Shown here in pieces: positions 35,147 to 43,398 of a DNA stretch of 64,000 nt. The DNA is from Parerythrobacter_A sp963761775 (GTDB taxonomy: Bacteria; Pseudomonadota; Alphaproteobacteria; Sphingomonadales; Sphingomonadaceae), in NCBI GenBank assembly GCA_963761775.1, contig CAVXIF010000003.1, forward strand, positions 132,430-196,429, in the 5' to 3' direction. The notes beneath the pieces were generated by a model, which saw only the letters and a list, made by a program, of their open reading frames with translations, was not told where the DNA came from and ran no database searches. The position numbers were made by a program, and so were the translations under genes. Each line of letters opens with the position of its first letter. Within the stretch, counting starts at the first letter, position 1.

Positions 35147-36124
35147 TCACGGCAGCAGGATGGTGGAACCTGTGGTCTTGCCGTTTTCCAGATCGCGGTG
35201 CGCCTGCGCGGCATCGGTCAGCGCATAGGTCTGCCCGATGGTCACGGACAACGTGCCCTTGGCGAACAGGTCCCAGACCTGTGCGGAATATTCCGCCCGT
35301 TCGCCCGCATCTTCGTAATAATGGAACAGCATGGGGCGGGTGTTGTAGAGCGAGCCCTTCATCGCCAGCACGCCGACATCGACTTCGCCGACGGGCGCAT
35401 CGGCATTGCCGTAATTGATGATCAGTCCGCGCTTGCCGGTCGCATCCAGCGAGGTTTCCCAGGTGCTGCGCCCGATCCCGTCGAAGGTAACGCGCACACC
35501 GGCCCCGCCGGTTATTTCGCGCACCCGGCTCGCGGTGTCTTCGCGCTTGTAATAAACGATGTGGTCGACACCGGCGGCTTTCGCGGCGTCGGCCTTGGCG
35601 TCGGTCGAGACGGTGCCGATGACTTCCGCACCCAGATGCTTGAGCCATTGCACCAGCAGCAGCCCGGTTCCGCCAGCCGCCGCGTGAACCAGAACCGGCC
35701 AGCCGCTTTCCACCTTGCCGCAGCGTTGGGCCAGGAATTCGGCCGTGAATGCCTTCAATGCACAGGCTGCCGCCGTCCGGTCGTCGATGGCATCGGGCAG
35801 GCGGAACAGGTGCGCCGCGCCGATATTGCGGCGCGTGGCGTATGCGCCCGTCATCGGCCCGATGGTCACGGCCCGGTCGCCCTCGCGCCAGCCTTCGACC
35901 CCTTCGCCGACAGCGACGACGCGGCCTGCTGCCTCCAGCCCCAATCCGCTCGGCAGTTCCGCCGGATAGATGCCGCGCCGGTGATAGGTATCGATATAGT
36001 TCAGGCCGACCGCGCCATGCTCCAGCGTGACTTCGCCGGGGCCGGGCGGGGGCAGGTCTTCCTCCACGAACCGGATGACTTCGGGGCCGCCGGTGGCGTC
36101 GAACAGGGCGCGGGTGGTTTTCAT
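35147..36124 (-). CDS. Zinc-independent NADPH:quinone reductase-like MDR protein
   Basis: A 325-residue medium-chain reductase of the QOR class: LNYIDTYHRRGIYPAELPSGLGLEAAGRVVAVGEGV without the zinc cysteines, ACALKAFTAEFLAQR, and the Rossmann segment VLVHAAAGGTGLLLVQWLKHLGAEVIGTVST (AAxGGxG). It reduces quinones or alkenals with NADPH. The start ATG overlaps the stop of the exported protein upstream (ATGA), so the two form a short operon led by the site-5 operator. Induction with the island would fit removal of a reactive quinone or enone intermediate. Confidence 0.88.
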   Translation of the reverse strand: MKTTRALFDATGGPEVIRFVEEDLPPPGPGEVTLEHGAVGLNYIDTYHRRGIYPAELPSGLGLEAAGRVVAVGEGVEGWREGDRAVTIGPMTGAYATRRNIGAAHLFRLPDAIDDRTAAACALKAFTAEFLAQRCGKVESGWPVLVHAAAGGTGLLLVQWLKHLGAEVIGTVSTDAKADAAKAAGVDHIVYYKREDTASRVREITGGAGVRVTFDGIGRSTWETSLDATGKRGLIINYGNADAPVGEVDVGVLAMKGSLYNTRPMLFHYYEDAGERAEYSAQVWDLFAKGTLSVTIGQTYALTDAAQAHRDLENGKTTGSTILLP

Positions 36125-36768
36125 CGAGTGATGTCCTTCGGGGTTTCAACGGGCTTCGGACTGCAACTGGCCTGCGCCCAGCGGGCATTGATGCCGACCA
36201 GCGTGGCATCTGGCGATGCCCAGCTATAGGTTTCTGCTCGGATTGGATCGTCGCGGTGCAGGTAGATGACGAGCGATGGCGTCTTGCGGCTGCCACGTGC
36301 CCAGGTGACGTTGCGCATCCGCAGCGTCATGTCGGGCGCCTCGCCCTTGCCGGGCATCGCGATGCGCCCTCCCTGATCGAAAATGTCGAGATTGCGGGCG
36401 AAGGTCCAGTCGGAAGCGCCGTCGGGCTTGCCCGCGAACTTGCGCACCGAGATCCAGCAAGTGAAGGGGCGCGCGCGGCGCAGCTCGCTGTCGTTTATCG
36501 CCCATACGCCGTCGCCCGCTGCGGCCAGTCCGGCAGGTGCGGCGTCCTGCCATTCGCCAGCAGGTTCGCCATAGCTGTCCAGCATCCGCCAGCGTCCGTC
36601 CGCCGCGAATTCGTAATAGACGGTATCGGCTTTGGTCCGGCCTTCTTCTTCGGCGAAATAGGCGTCCTCCACATTGGTCCAGATGCCCGGTTCGGGCATG
36701 GTTGCCTGTGCGGCGGCGCTTGCCGGAACGGAAAGCAGGACGGCGGCGAGATAAAGTTGTCCGGACAT
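36121..36768 (-). CDS. Exported protein of unknown function whose start overlaps an operator
   Basis: A 215-residue protein with a signal peptide (LYLAAVLLSVPASAAAQA). The mature part has strand-rich patterns (TVYYEFAADGRWRMLDSYGEP, GRIAMPGKGEAPDMTLRMRNVTWARGSR) and a single cysteine pair (FTCWISVRKF, ASCSPKP). No family recognised. The start codon and first four codons (ATGTCCGGACAA) are themselves the operator-like word of the regulon, so binding of a repressor there would block translation start or early elongation. There is no strong ribosome site upstream. Coupled to the quinone reductase. Confidence 0.65.
   Translation of the reverse strand: MSGQLYLAAVLLSVPASAAAQATMPEPGIWTNVEDAYFAEEEGRTKADTVYYEFAADGRWRMLDSYGEPAGEWQDAAPAGLAAAGDGVWAINDSELRRARPFTCWISVRKFAGKPDGASDWTFARNLDIFDQGGRIAMPGKGEAPDMTLRMRNVTWARGSRKTPSLVIYLHRDDPIRAETYSWASPDATLVGINARWAQASCSPKPVETPKDITR
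36757..36768. promoter_or_regulatory. Operator site 5, TTGTCCGGACAT
   Basis: One-base variant of the palindrome, placed across the first four codons of the exported-protein gene on the minus strand. The promoter would then lie in the 48 bases before it or in the tail of the Lrp-type gene. The coincidence with a coding start makes this the least certain of the five sites. Confidence 0.5.
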
Positions 36769-36816
36769 ATTTTGGCGGTAGCAACCGGTGCCGCACGCGA
36801 CAATCCGCGCCGCGCA

Positions 36817-37269
36817 TTATACGGGCAATGCCGTCTCGTATTTCAGCGTTTCCATCGCGAAGCTGGCAGAGACATCGGAGATGGGCACGGCGGATATCAG
36901 CAGGCGGTAGACCCGGTCGTAATCGGCGACATCGCGCACCGCCAGCTTGACCAGATAGTCGGTATCGCCCGCCAGCCGGTAGAATTCCATCACTTCGGGA
37001 ATGGCGCGGGTGGCGCGGGCGAAGCTGTCCAGCCAGGCATCGCTGTGGTCGTTGGTGCGCACCGCGACGAAAACCGTCAGGTCGAGATCGACCTTGGCGG
37101 CATCGAGCAGGGCGACGCGACGGGTAATGAAACCGCCCGTCTGCAACCGCTTCACACGCCGCCAGACGGCATTGCCGGATAGCGACAGTTCGGCGGCCAG
37201 GGTTTCCATCGAAACGGTCGCATCGCGTTGAAGGTGGCGCAGGATTTGCCGGTCGTTTTCATCGATCAT
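36817..37269 (-). CDS. Lrp/AsnC family transcriptional regulator
   Basis: A 150-residue feast/famine regulator: winged helix at residues 1-60 (DENDRQILRHLQRDATVSMETLAAELSLSGNAVWRRVKRLQTGGFI) and a RAM ligand domain (DLDLTVFVAVRTNDHSD, VMEFYRLAGDTDYLVKLAVRDVADYDRVYRLL). It is divergent from the cysteine-synthase-like gene, and the 100-base interval has several (T)CTTGCAAGA-like words, so it most likely controls that gene and itself in response to an amino acid. It marks the edge of the catabolic island. Confidence 0.9.
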   Translation of the reverse strand: MIDENDRQILRHLQRDATVSMETLAAELSLSGNAVWRRVKRLQTGGFITRRVALLDAAKVDLDLTVFVAVRTNDHSDAWLDSFARATRAIPEVMEFYRLAGDTDYLVKLAVRDVADYDRVYRLLISAVPISDVSASFAMETLKYETALPV

Positions 37270-37297
37270 GGCGTTTCTCTAGCGGATGGTGCAAATA

Positions 37298-37370
37298 TCT
37301 TGCAAGAACTCGGATAAATGCGAGAAGTGTGAAGCTGATTTTGCATCCATACGCGCATAATCTCGCAAGA
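37298..37370. promoter_or_regulatory. Candidate Lrp-type operator cluster
   Basis: TCTTGCAAGA (37298-37307, perfect palindrome), the inverted word TGCGAGAA (37320-37327) and TCTCGCAAGA (37361-37370) occur between the divergent regulator and PLP-enzyme genes, spaced by about 20 and 40 bases. Repeated, helically phased, AT-flanked half-sites of this kind are typical for Lrp-family binding. Confidence 0.5.
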
Positions 37371-38434
37371 TGCTCCAACCGCAACCCGCTTCGCTGTCCA
37401 TCCACCCTGCGCAGACATGCCCGCTTGCGCCCGTGGCGTCCGCCATCGGCAATACGCCAGCCTTGCACCTCCAGGTGCGGTACGAGGGCGAGCCGGTCGA
37501 CATCCTGGCCAAGATGGAGATGTACAACCTGTCGGGGAGCATCAAGGATCGCATGGCGCTGAGCATCCTGCGCGAAGCCTACCGCTCCGGTGCGCTGGTA
37601 CCGGGCCAGCCGATTGCGGAGGCGACCAGCGGCAATGCCGGCATCGCCATGGCGGCGCTGGGCAGTGCGCTGGGCCACCCCGTCACGATCTTCATGCCCG
37701 ACTGGATGAGCATGGAACGCCGTCGCCTGATCGAAAGCTACGGCGCGACGGTCTGCCCCGTTTCGCGCGAGGAAGGCGGCTTTCTCGGCGCGATCGCAAT
37801 GGCGGAGGAATGCGGCGAGACGAACGGCTGGTTCCTGCCGCGCCAGTTCTGCAACCAGGCCAATTGCGCAGCCCATTGCGACAACACGATCGCGGAGCTG
37901 GTCGTGCAGGCCCGCGGGCTTGGCGGCGCGGCGCTGTCGGGCTTCGTCGCTGGCGTCGGCACCGGCGGCACGGTGATGGGCGCGGCGCAGTATTTCGCGC
38001 AAACGGGCAGGCCCGTTCCGGTGCATCCGATGGAACCCGCATCCTCGCCCACGCTGTCCACCGGCCACAAGGTCGGGCAACACCGGATGCAGGGCATTTC
38101 GGACGAGTTCGTACCCGATATCGTCAAGCTGGAACAGCTGGCGAGCATCGTGCAGGTCGATGATGGCGACGCGATCCTGATGGCGCAGCGCATCGCGCGC
38201 GAACTGGGCATCGGTGTCGGCATATCGAGCGGCGGCAACATTCTTGCAGCCATAAAGGTCGGCCTGGCGCAGCGTGCAGAGGACAACGGCACGACGCCGC
38301 TGATCGGCACCATCCTGTGCGACAATGCTATGAAATATCTGTCGACAGCACTGTTCGAAACCGAACCGGTCGAACCGTGCTATCTGGCGCCGCAGATCGA
38401 ATTGGCGACCGCGACCGTCATCGCCGCCCGATAG
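37370..38434 (+). CDS. PLP-dependent cysteine-synthase-family enzyme
   Basis: A 354-residue fold-type II PLP enzyme: SAIGNTPALHL, the Schiff-base lysine Lys59 in LSGSIKDRMA, the phosphate/substrate loop EATSGNAGIAMAALGSALGHPVTIFMPDWMS, and GVGTGGTVMGAAQYF. The pattern is that of cysteine synthase / cystathionine beta-synthase relatives; EATSGNAG replaces the usual EPTSGNTG, so O-acetylserine may not be the acceptor, and enzymes making unusual beta-substituted amino acids are possible. Divergent from a Lrp-type regulator, which suggests control by its product or substrate amino acid. Confidence 0.87.
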   Translation: MLQPQPASLSIHPAQTCPLAPVASAIGNTPALHLQVRYEGEPVDILAKMEMYNLSGSIKDRMALSILREAYRSGALVPGQPIAEATSGNAGIAMAALGSALGHPVTIFMPDWMSMERRRLIESYGATVCPVSREEGGFLGAIAMAEECGETNGWFLPRQFCNQANCAAHCDNTIAELVVQARGLGGAALSGFVAGVGTGGTVMGAAQYFAQTGRPVPVHPMEPASSPTLSTGHKVGQHRMQGISDEFVPDIVKLEQLASIVQVDDGDAILMAQRIARELGIGVGISSGGNILAAIKVGLAQRAEDNGTTPLIGTILCDNAMKYLSTALFETEPVEPCYLAPQIELATATVIAAR

Positions 38435-38443
38435 ACGCGCGGC

Positions 38444-39505
38444 TCAGCCGAGGATGCTTCGGTAGAGCTGTATATATTTGTCGGCCATCGTTTCCACGGC
38501 GAACCGTTCTGCAACGCGGCTGCGGATCAGCGAACGATCCAGGCTTCCCGCATGCTCCACCGCGCGCACGGCCTCGCGGTGGTTTCGCACCAGAAAACCC
38601 GTCACTCCGTCTTCGATCAGTTCGGACATGGAGCCGCGTGCATTAGCGATCACGGGCGTACCGCAAGCCATCGCCTCGACTACCGACAGCCCGAACGGTT
38701 CGTCGAACGCGATGAGATGCAGCAGCGCACGCGCGTGCCCCAAGGCTCGCAGCCGTGCGTCGCCGCCGACCGGGCCGTGGAACGCGATGTCCGGCGGCGA
38801 CAGGCCGGGTGCGACGTGATTGTCGTGATAGGCCTGATCCTGCACGATGCCGTAAAGGTGCAGACCTCGTCCGGAGTCGCGCGCCACCGCAATCGCCGCC
38901 GCCGCTCCCTTGTCGGGGTGGATGCGACCGAAGAACAGCAGGCGTTCCGCCCCCTCGGCATCGAACGGGAAGCTCGATACATCGATCCCATGGTGGATCG
39001 TCGCGGCGTAGCGCAGGGCGGGATGGCGATCGGCGTCGCTGATAGCGACATAATGCACGATGTCATCGAACGGTTCGTACATCGGCAGAATTGCGTCGGA
39101 CGACAGCCCGTGGATGGTGGTGACGACCGGCGTATCGACAAGTCGTGCAAAGGCATGGGCGGGAAAATCGGCCTGGTTGTGAATGATGTCGAACGCGGAG
39201 CCTTGCGCAAAGCAATGCGCCAGATGCCGGAACTCCCAAACCTTCGCATCGATGGCCGGATTGTCGTTATAGGGCGCAGGCACGACGGCTTGCAAACGGG
39301 CCTTCGTGACGCTGTCCATCGTTGCGAACAACGTCACGTCCACGCCGCGCTCGACCAGTGCTTCGGTCAGCAGGCTGGTGACCAGTTCCCACGGGCCGTA
39401 GGCGCGGGGCGGCGTGCGCCAGGCGATCGGTGCCAGCATTGCGATGCGTATCGGCTCATCCCCCGCCGGTTTCGCCGCCGCGCACTGCGTTGCGCGCGAT
39501 AGCAT
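38444..39505 (-). CDS. GT4-family glycosyltransferase
   Basis: A 353-residue GT-B glycosyltransferase: N-terminal MLAPIAWRTPPRAYGPWELVTSLLTEALVERGVDVTLFAT, the hinge YVAISDADRHPALRYAATIHHGIDVSSFPF, GRIHPDKGAAAAI and the donor-site EPFGLSVVEAMACGTPVIANARGSMSELIEDGVTGFLV (ExxxxxxxE). It transfers a sugar from a nucleotide donor in the cytoplasm. It is divergent from another GT4 gene and the GH130 pair. An ATG 25 codons further in (MLAPIAW) is an alternative start. Confidence 0.9.
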   Translation of the reverse strand: MLSRATQCAAAKPAGDEPIRIAMLAPIAWRTPPRAYGPWELVTSLLTEALVERGVDVTLFATMDSVTKARLQAVVPAPYNDNPAIDAKVWEFRHLAHCFAQGSAFDIIHNQADFPAHAFARLVDTPVVTTIHGLSSDAILPMYEPFDDIVHYVAISDADRHPALRYAATIHHGIDVSSFPFDAEGAERLLFFGRIHPDKGAAAAIAVARDSGRGLHLYGIVQDQAYHDNHVAPGLSPPDIAFHGPVGGDARLRALGHARALLHLIAFDEPFGLSVVEAMACGTPVIANARGSMSELIEDGVTGFLVRNHREAVRAVEHAGSLDRSLIRSRVAERFAVETMADKYIQLYRSILG

Positions 39506-39592
39506 ACGTTAAGCGTGCAACGATCGCGGTTCCGGTGCGTTGCATACATCTAACCTCTACCAACGAACACATTCCAAGAAGGGTCCGACTTG

Positions 39593-40912
39593 ATGGGGCT
39601 GAATTTTCCCGTGCCACACCCCGAACTGCGCAACCCGGCATCAAAGCAGCCGCTGCGCCCAGTGCGCAACCCCCCCGCGCGAGGCGATCTGTTCTTCGCC
39701 AACTCGCCGAACCTGTCCAGCGAGGCCAGCGCGCCGCATATCGCATTACTTGGCAATTTCGTGCCGCAACTGTGTGGATTGGCGACCTTTACGGCCGATA
39801 CGCGCAAGGCTCTGATGGCACATGCCAGCAAGCCGGTGGTCGACACCTACGTTTTGCATGATGACGAGGGTCTGGCCTATCCCGAGGACGTTACGCGGCT
39901 CATCAAGCGGGACCGGCGCGACGAATATAGCCGCACGGCGCGGGCGATCATGCACAGCGAGGCCGACCTGCTGCTTGTTGAACACGAATTCGGCATTTTT
40001 GGTGGCGAGGATGGATGTTACGTTCTCGATTTAATCGAAGCTGTGGACATTCCCGTTGTCGTGACCCTGCACACCGTACTGGACATGCCCAGCCTGCACC
40101 AGGATGCCGTCATGCGGCGGCTGATCGCGTGTAGCGATACTTTGATCGTCATGGCGGAGTATGGCCGCGCCGTCCTGCGCCGCCGATACGGGGTGGCAGA
40201 CGACCGTATCGCGGTTATCCCGCACGGCATTCCCGATTTTGCCTACACCCCGCCCGAAGACGCGAAGGCGCAGTTCGGACTGGAAGGGCGCAAGACCGTA
40301 CTCACTTTCGGCCTGCTGTCGCACGACAAGGGAATAGACCGGATGATAGAGGCAATGCCGTCGATCGTCGCAGCGGATCGCAATATCGTCTATATAATAC
40401 TCGGCGCGACGCATCCCAACCTCGTGGCCAGCGAAGGGGAAGCGTTGCGGCAGCGGCTGCAGGCGCGCGTTGCCGAACTGGGTATCGCCGATAACATCCG
40501 CTGGGTGGACGCGTTCGTCGAGATGGACGAATTGGTGCAATACCTGAAAGCTGCCGACGTCTACGTCACCCCGTATCTGAACCCGATGCAGATCACATCG
40601 GGAACGTTGTCCTACGCAGTCGGCATGGGCAAGCCGGTGGTCTCCACGCCTTACATTCATGCTTCGGAATTACTTGTACGCGGAAACGGCGTGCTCGTGC
40701 CGTTCCGCGACAGCGACGCGTTGGCCCGCGAAGTAGGCGGGTTGTTGCAGGACGATGGCAGGCGCGAAAGAATAGCGCGAACCGCCTATCGTCGCGGTCG
40801 CAAGATGACCTGGAGCGAACATGCGCAGGCGCTTCTCGACAGGTTCGCGATGCTGACCGGGCACGCAAACGCAACACCGGTCGAACCGCTGGTGGCGGCC
40901 TCTGCTGCGTAG
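39593..40912 (+). CDS. GT4-family glycosyltransferase (GH130-associated)
   Basis: A 439-residue GT-B enzyme: HIALLGNFVPQLCGLATFTADTRKAL, LLLVEHEFGIFGGEDGCYVLDLI, VMAEYGRAVLRRRYGVADDRIAVIPHGIPDF, FGLLSHDKGIDRMIEAMPSI and the donor region PYLNPMQITSGTLSYAVGMGKPVVSTPYIHASELL. ATG 39593 is used, with AAGAAGGG before it; a TTG directly ahead is also in frame. The following gene encodes an all-alpha domain that is often fused to this transferase in other bacteria. The set with GH130 suggests making and trimming a mannose-containing glycan; inferred from families only. Confidence 0.88.
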   Translation: MGLNFPVPHPELRNPASKQPLRPVRNPPARGDLFFANSPNLSSEASAPHIALLGNFVPQLCGLATFTADTRKALMAHASKPVVDTYVLHDDEGLAYPEDVTRLIKRDRRDEYSRTARAIMHSEADLLLVEHEFGIFGGEDGCYVLDLIEAVDIPVVVTLHTVLDMPSLHQDAVMRRLIACSDTLIVMAEYGRAVLRRRYGVADDRIAVIPHGIPDFAYTPPEDAKAQFGLEGRKTVLTFGLLSHDKGIDRMIEAMPSIVAADRNIVYIILGATHPNLVASEGEALRQRLQARVAELGIADNIRWVDAFVEMDELVQYLKAADVYVTPYLNPMQITSGTLSYAVGMGKPVVSTPYIHASELLVRGNGVLVPFRDSDALAREVGGLLQDDGRRERIARTAYRRGRKMTWSEHAQALLDRFAMLTGHANATPVEPLVAASAA

Positions 40913-40931
40913 CATTGCGGGTGGTTCGAAA

Positions 40932-41969
40932 GTGTCCGATCCTGCGGATGCGCTGCGCAGGCTGACCGACGACACGGGAATGCTCCAGCATTCACGGTTC
41001 GGTGTGCCCGACCGCGCGCACGGCTATTGCATAGACGACAATGCGCGCGCGCTGATGCTGATGGCGATCGCCACCGACTTGCCTGGCCCGCTTCGCTCGC
41101 GGTGGGCGCATGTTTATGCCGCCTTCGTGCAGGATGCGTGGAACGAGGAGACCCGCCGGTTTCGTAACTTTATGGCGTTCGACCGCAGCTGGCTCGAACG
41201 CGTAGGATCATCCGACAGCAACGGTCGCACCCTTTGGGCACTTGCCGTGACGCAGAGACAATGTCCTGACGTCGGGTTGGCCGAGTGGGCGGCGACGCTG
41301 TTCGACGAAACGATCGGCTGCGTCGCACCCGTGCAATCGCCCCGCACGGCGGCGTTTGTCGTCCTGGCGCTGCTGGAGGTTTTGCCTTGCCGCACCGACG
41401 GGGATCATCTGAACTTCCTGCTGCGCCAGAATGCTAAGCTGCTCCTTGATCTGTTCGAACGCCAGTCCGCCGCCGATTGGCCGTGGTTCGAACCCTACCT
41501 GTCCTACGACAACTATCGACTGAGCGAAGCGATGCTACGGGCGGGGAGGGCGCTTGAAAGCGACGCAATGATCGATACCGGCCGCGCGAGCCTTATCTGG
41601 CTGGTGGATCGGCAGACGAGTTTAGACGGTGTGTTCCGCCCGGTAGGCACTGCGGAATTCGGCGTCGTCCACAGCGAACCGCGCCGCTACGATCAGCAAC
41701 CGCTGGAAGCGTGGGCGGCCATCGACGCCGCGATCGCGGCTGAACGAATCGTACCCGGCGCGCGGTGGGTCGAGCATGGCGAAGCCGCCTTTGCCTGGTT
41801 CGAAGGTCGCAACGATGCGAACGAACGCGTGGCCGGTTCTGATACGGGCGAATGCTTCGACGGCGTAACTGCGACAGGGGTCAATCGCAATCGCGGTGCC
41901 GAAAGCGTCCTCGCTTGGCACTTCGCACAACGGAGGATAAGCACCCTGCGAACGCTTGACGTTTGTTAA
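40932..41969 (+). CDS. Alpha/alpha-toroid protein associated with GT4 and GH130
   Basis: A 345-residue soluble protein from a GTG start, without signal peptide. The helix-pair pattern (RAHGYCIDDNARALMLMAIATDLPGP, WARTLWALAVTQ-like repeats, WFEPYLSYDNYRLSEAMLRAGRALESDAMIDTGRASLIWLVDRQ, QQPLEAWAAIDAAIAA) and conserved Asp-Asp, Tyr-Asp-Asn and Gln-Gln-Pro clusters point to an (alpha/alpha)6 toroid like glycoside-processing or lyase domains. It starts 19 bases after the GT4 gene. It is probably the split partner of a single two-domain transferase. Catalysis not established. Confidence 0.75.
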   Translation: MSDPADALRRLTDDTGMLQHSRFGVPDRAHGYCIDDNARALMLMAIATDLPGPLRSRWAHVYAAFVQDAWNEETRRFRNFMAFDRSWLERVGSSDSNGRTLWALAVTQRQCPDVGLAEWAATLFDETIGCVAPVQSPRTAAFVVLALLEVLPCRTDGDHLNFLLRQNAKLLLDLFERQSAADWPWFEPYLSYDNYRLSEAMLRAGRALESDAMIDTGRASLIWLVDRQTSLDGVFRPVGTAEFGVVHSEPRRYDQQPLEAWAAIDAAIAAERIVPGARWVEHGEAAFAWFEGRNDANERVAGSDTGECFDGVTATGVNRNRGAESVLAWHFAQRRISTLRTLDVC

Positions 41970-42010
41970 CGGGTTTGGCGTGAGCCATTTTTGCGTTCGA
42001 GGGGTGCAAG

Positions 42011-43297
42011 ATGACAATAGACGTTCAGGAGACGGACATCCTGCTTCAGGCGGATGCATCCAGGGTTCTGGTGCGCCCGTTCGACCTTGCGTGGGATCCG
42101 ACGGGCAAGGAACGCAGCCGTGCGGAGCGCCTGATCACGCATGTACTCGCGTTGCCCAAGGATGTCGTTTCGGGCGAACTGACGCGCGTCTATCGTGATT
42201 TCTCCAGCCGGCATGACAAGGTGCGCGATATCTTCGTGCGCCGTGCGAACGAGGTGATCACACGAGCGGGTCTGTCGGCAAAGGCACTGGACAGCCCGAT
42301 GCGCGAGCTGCTGGGTTCGTTCTTCTGCCAAGAATACAGCTACGCTTCGGCGGCCGTCACCAATCCCAGCGTTACCCTGCATCCCGACCAGGGTAAGCTT
42401 GCGCGCGGCGAACAACGCATTGCCATTGCCATGCGGACGGTCGGCGAAGGGCACATTAGCTCGATCACGTTCCGCGAAGGCGTGGTGACCGACTGCGGCA
42501 CGTTGAGGCTCGAACCCGACCCGCCTTTGTCAACGGCAGCCAATTTTACCAGCGGTGCGCACGATAGACCGGAGGAGGGCATCCGCGTGGAGCGAGCAGA
42601 AGGCTGCTCGTTGTCGGAAACGGTCATCTTCCCGATGACCGTGGCGCAGGCCGGGGGTCTGGAGGACTTGCGCATCACGCGGTTGACGACGGAAGACGGT
42701 ACGTGGCGCTGGATGGGCACCTACACCGCCTATAGCGGCATCGATATCCAGTCAGAAATGATGATGACCGACGATTTCGAACGCTTCGATATGATCCCGA
42801 TGCGCGGGGAGGCTGCGCGCAACAAGGGTATGGCACTGTTCCCCCGGAAGATCGACGGACGCTATGCGATGATCGCGCGGCAAGACGGGGAGAACCTGTA
42901 TTACATCACCAGCGACGATCCGCTGGAATGGTCGCACGGGGTTCGCATTTTGGAACCCAAACACCCTTGGGAACTCATCCAGATCGGTAATTGCGGCCCG
43001 CCGATAGAGCTGGACGAAGGCTGGCTGGTGATGACGCACGGCGTGGGAGCCATGCGCCGCTATTCGATCGGCGCGGCCCTACTGGACAAGGACGACCCGT
43101 CCCGCGTGCTGGGCCGCACTGCGCAGCCGGTCCTGTCGGCTGCCGAGGAGCAGCGGGATGGCTACGTGCCCAATGTGGTCTACAGCTGCGGCGCGATGCG
43201 CTGCGGCGCGAAGCTGTTCCTGCCCTATGGCATCGCCGACAGTTCGGTGGGTTTCGCGTTTGTTGAATTGAAAGACGTGCTGGACCGGCTGCAATAG
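42011..43297 (+). CDS. GH130-family glycoside phosphorylase/hydrolase
   Basis: A 428-residue five-bladed beta-propeller enzyme of GH130 (mannoside phosphorylase/mannosidase family). Signatures: TNPSVTLHPDQG, EDLRITRLTTEDGTWRWMGTYTAYSG (the Glu-Asp-x-Arg block holding the catalytic acid), MALFPRKIDGRYAMIARQDG, IQIGNCGPPIELDEGWLVMTHGVG and PNVVYSCGAMRC. An N-terminal helical extension of about 110 residues precedes the propeller. No signal peptide. Probably phosphorolyses or hydrolyses a beta-mannosidic glycan made by the neighbouring transferases, inside the cell. Confidence 0.88.
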   Translation: MTIDVQETDILLQADASRVLVRPFDLAWDPTGKERSRAERLITHVLALPKDVVSGELTRVYRDFSSRHDKVRDIFVRRANEVITRAGLSAKALDSPMRELLGSFFCQEYSYASAAVTNPSVTLHPDQGKLARGEQRIAIAMRTVGEGHISSITFREGVVTDCGTLRLEPDPPLSTAANFTSGAHDRPEEGIRVERAEGCSLSETVIFPMTVAQAGGLEDLRITRLTTEDGTWRWMGTYTAYSGIDIQSEMMMTDDFERFDMIPMRGEAARNKGMALFPRKIDGRYAMIARQDGENLYYITSDDPLEWSHGVRILEPKHPWELIQIGNCGPPIELDEGWLVMTHGVGAMRRYSIGAALLDKDDPSRVLGRTAQPVLSAAEEQRDGYVPNVVYSCGAMRCGAKLFLPYGIADSSVGFAFVELKDVLDRLQ

Positions 43298-43323
43298 CGC
43301 GCAGTTGACATATGTTCCCCACC

Positions 43324-43348
43324 GGAACCGCCGCCCCTCCCGATCGAT
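43324..43348 (+). promoter_or_regulatory. Possible EcfG-type general-stress promoter
   Basis: GGAAC (43324-43328), 16 bases, then CGAT (43345-43348): close to the alphaproteobacterial GGAAC-N16/17-CGTT pattern with one mismatch. It lies 51 bases before the PRC-barrel gene, a type often stress induced. Weak alone. Confidence 0.3.
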
Positions 43349-43398
43349 GCAGTCATTGCACATAGGGTGCACGGGGGAAACAAAGCGATGGGCGCTTC

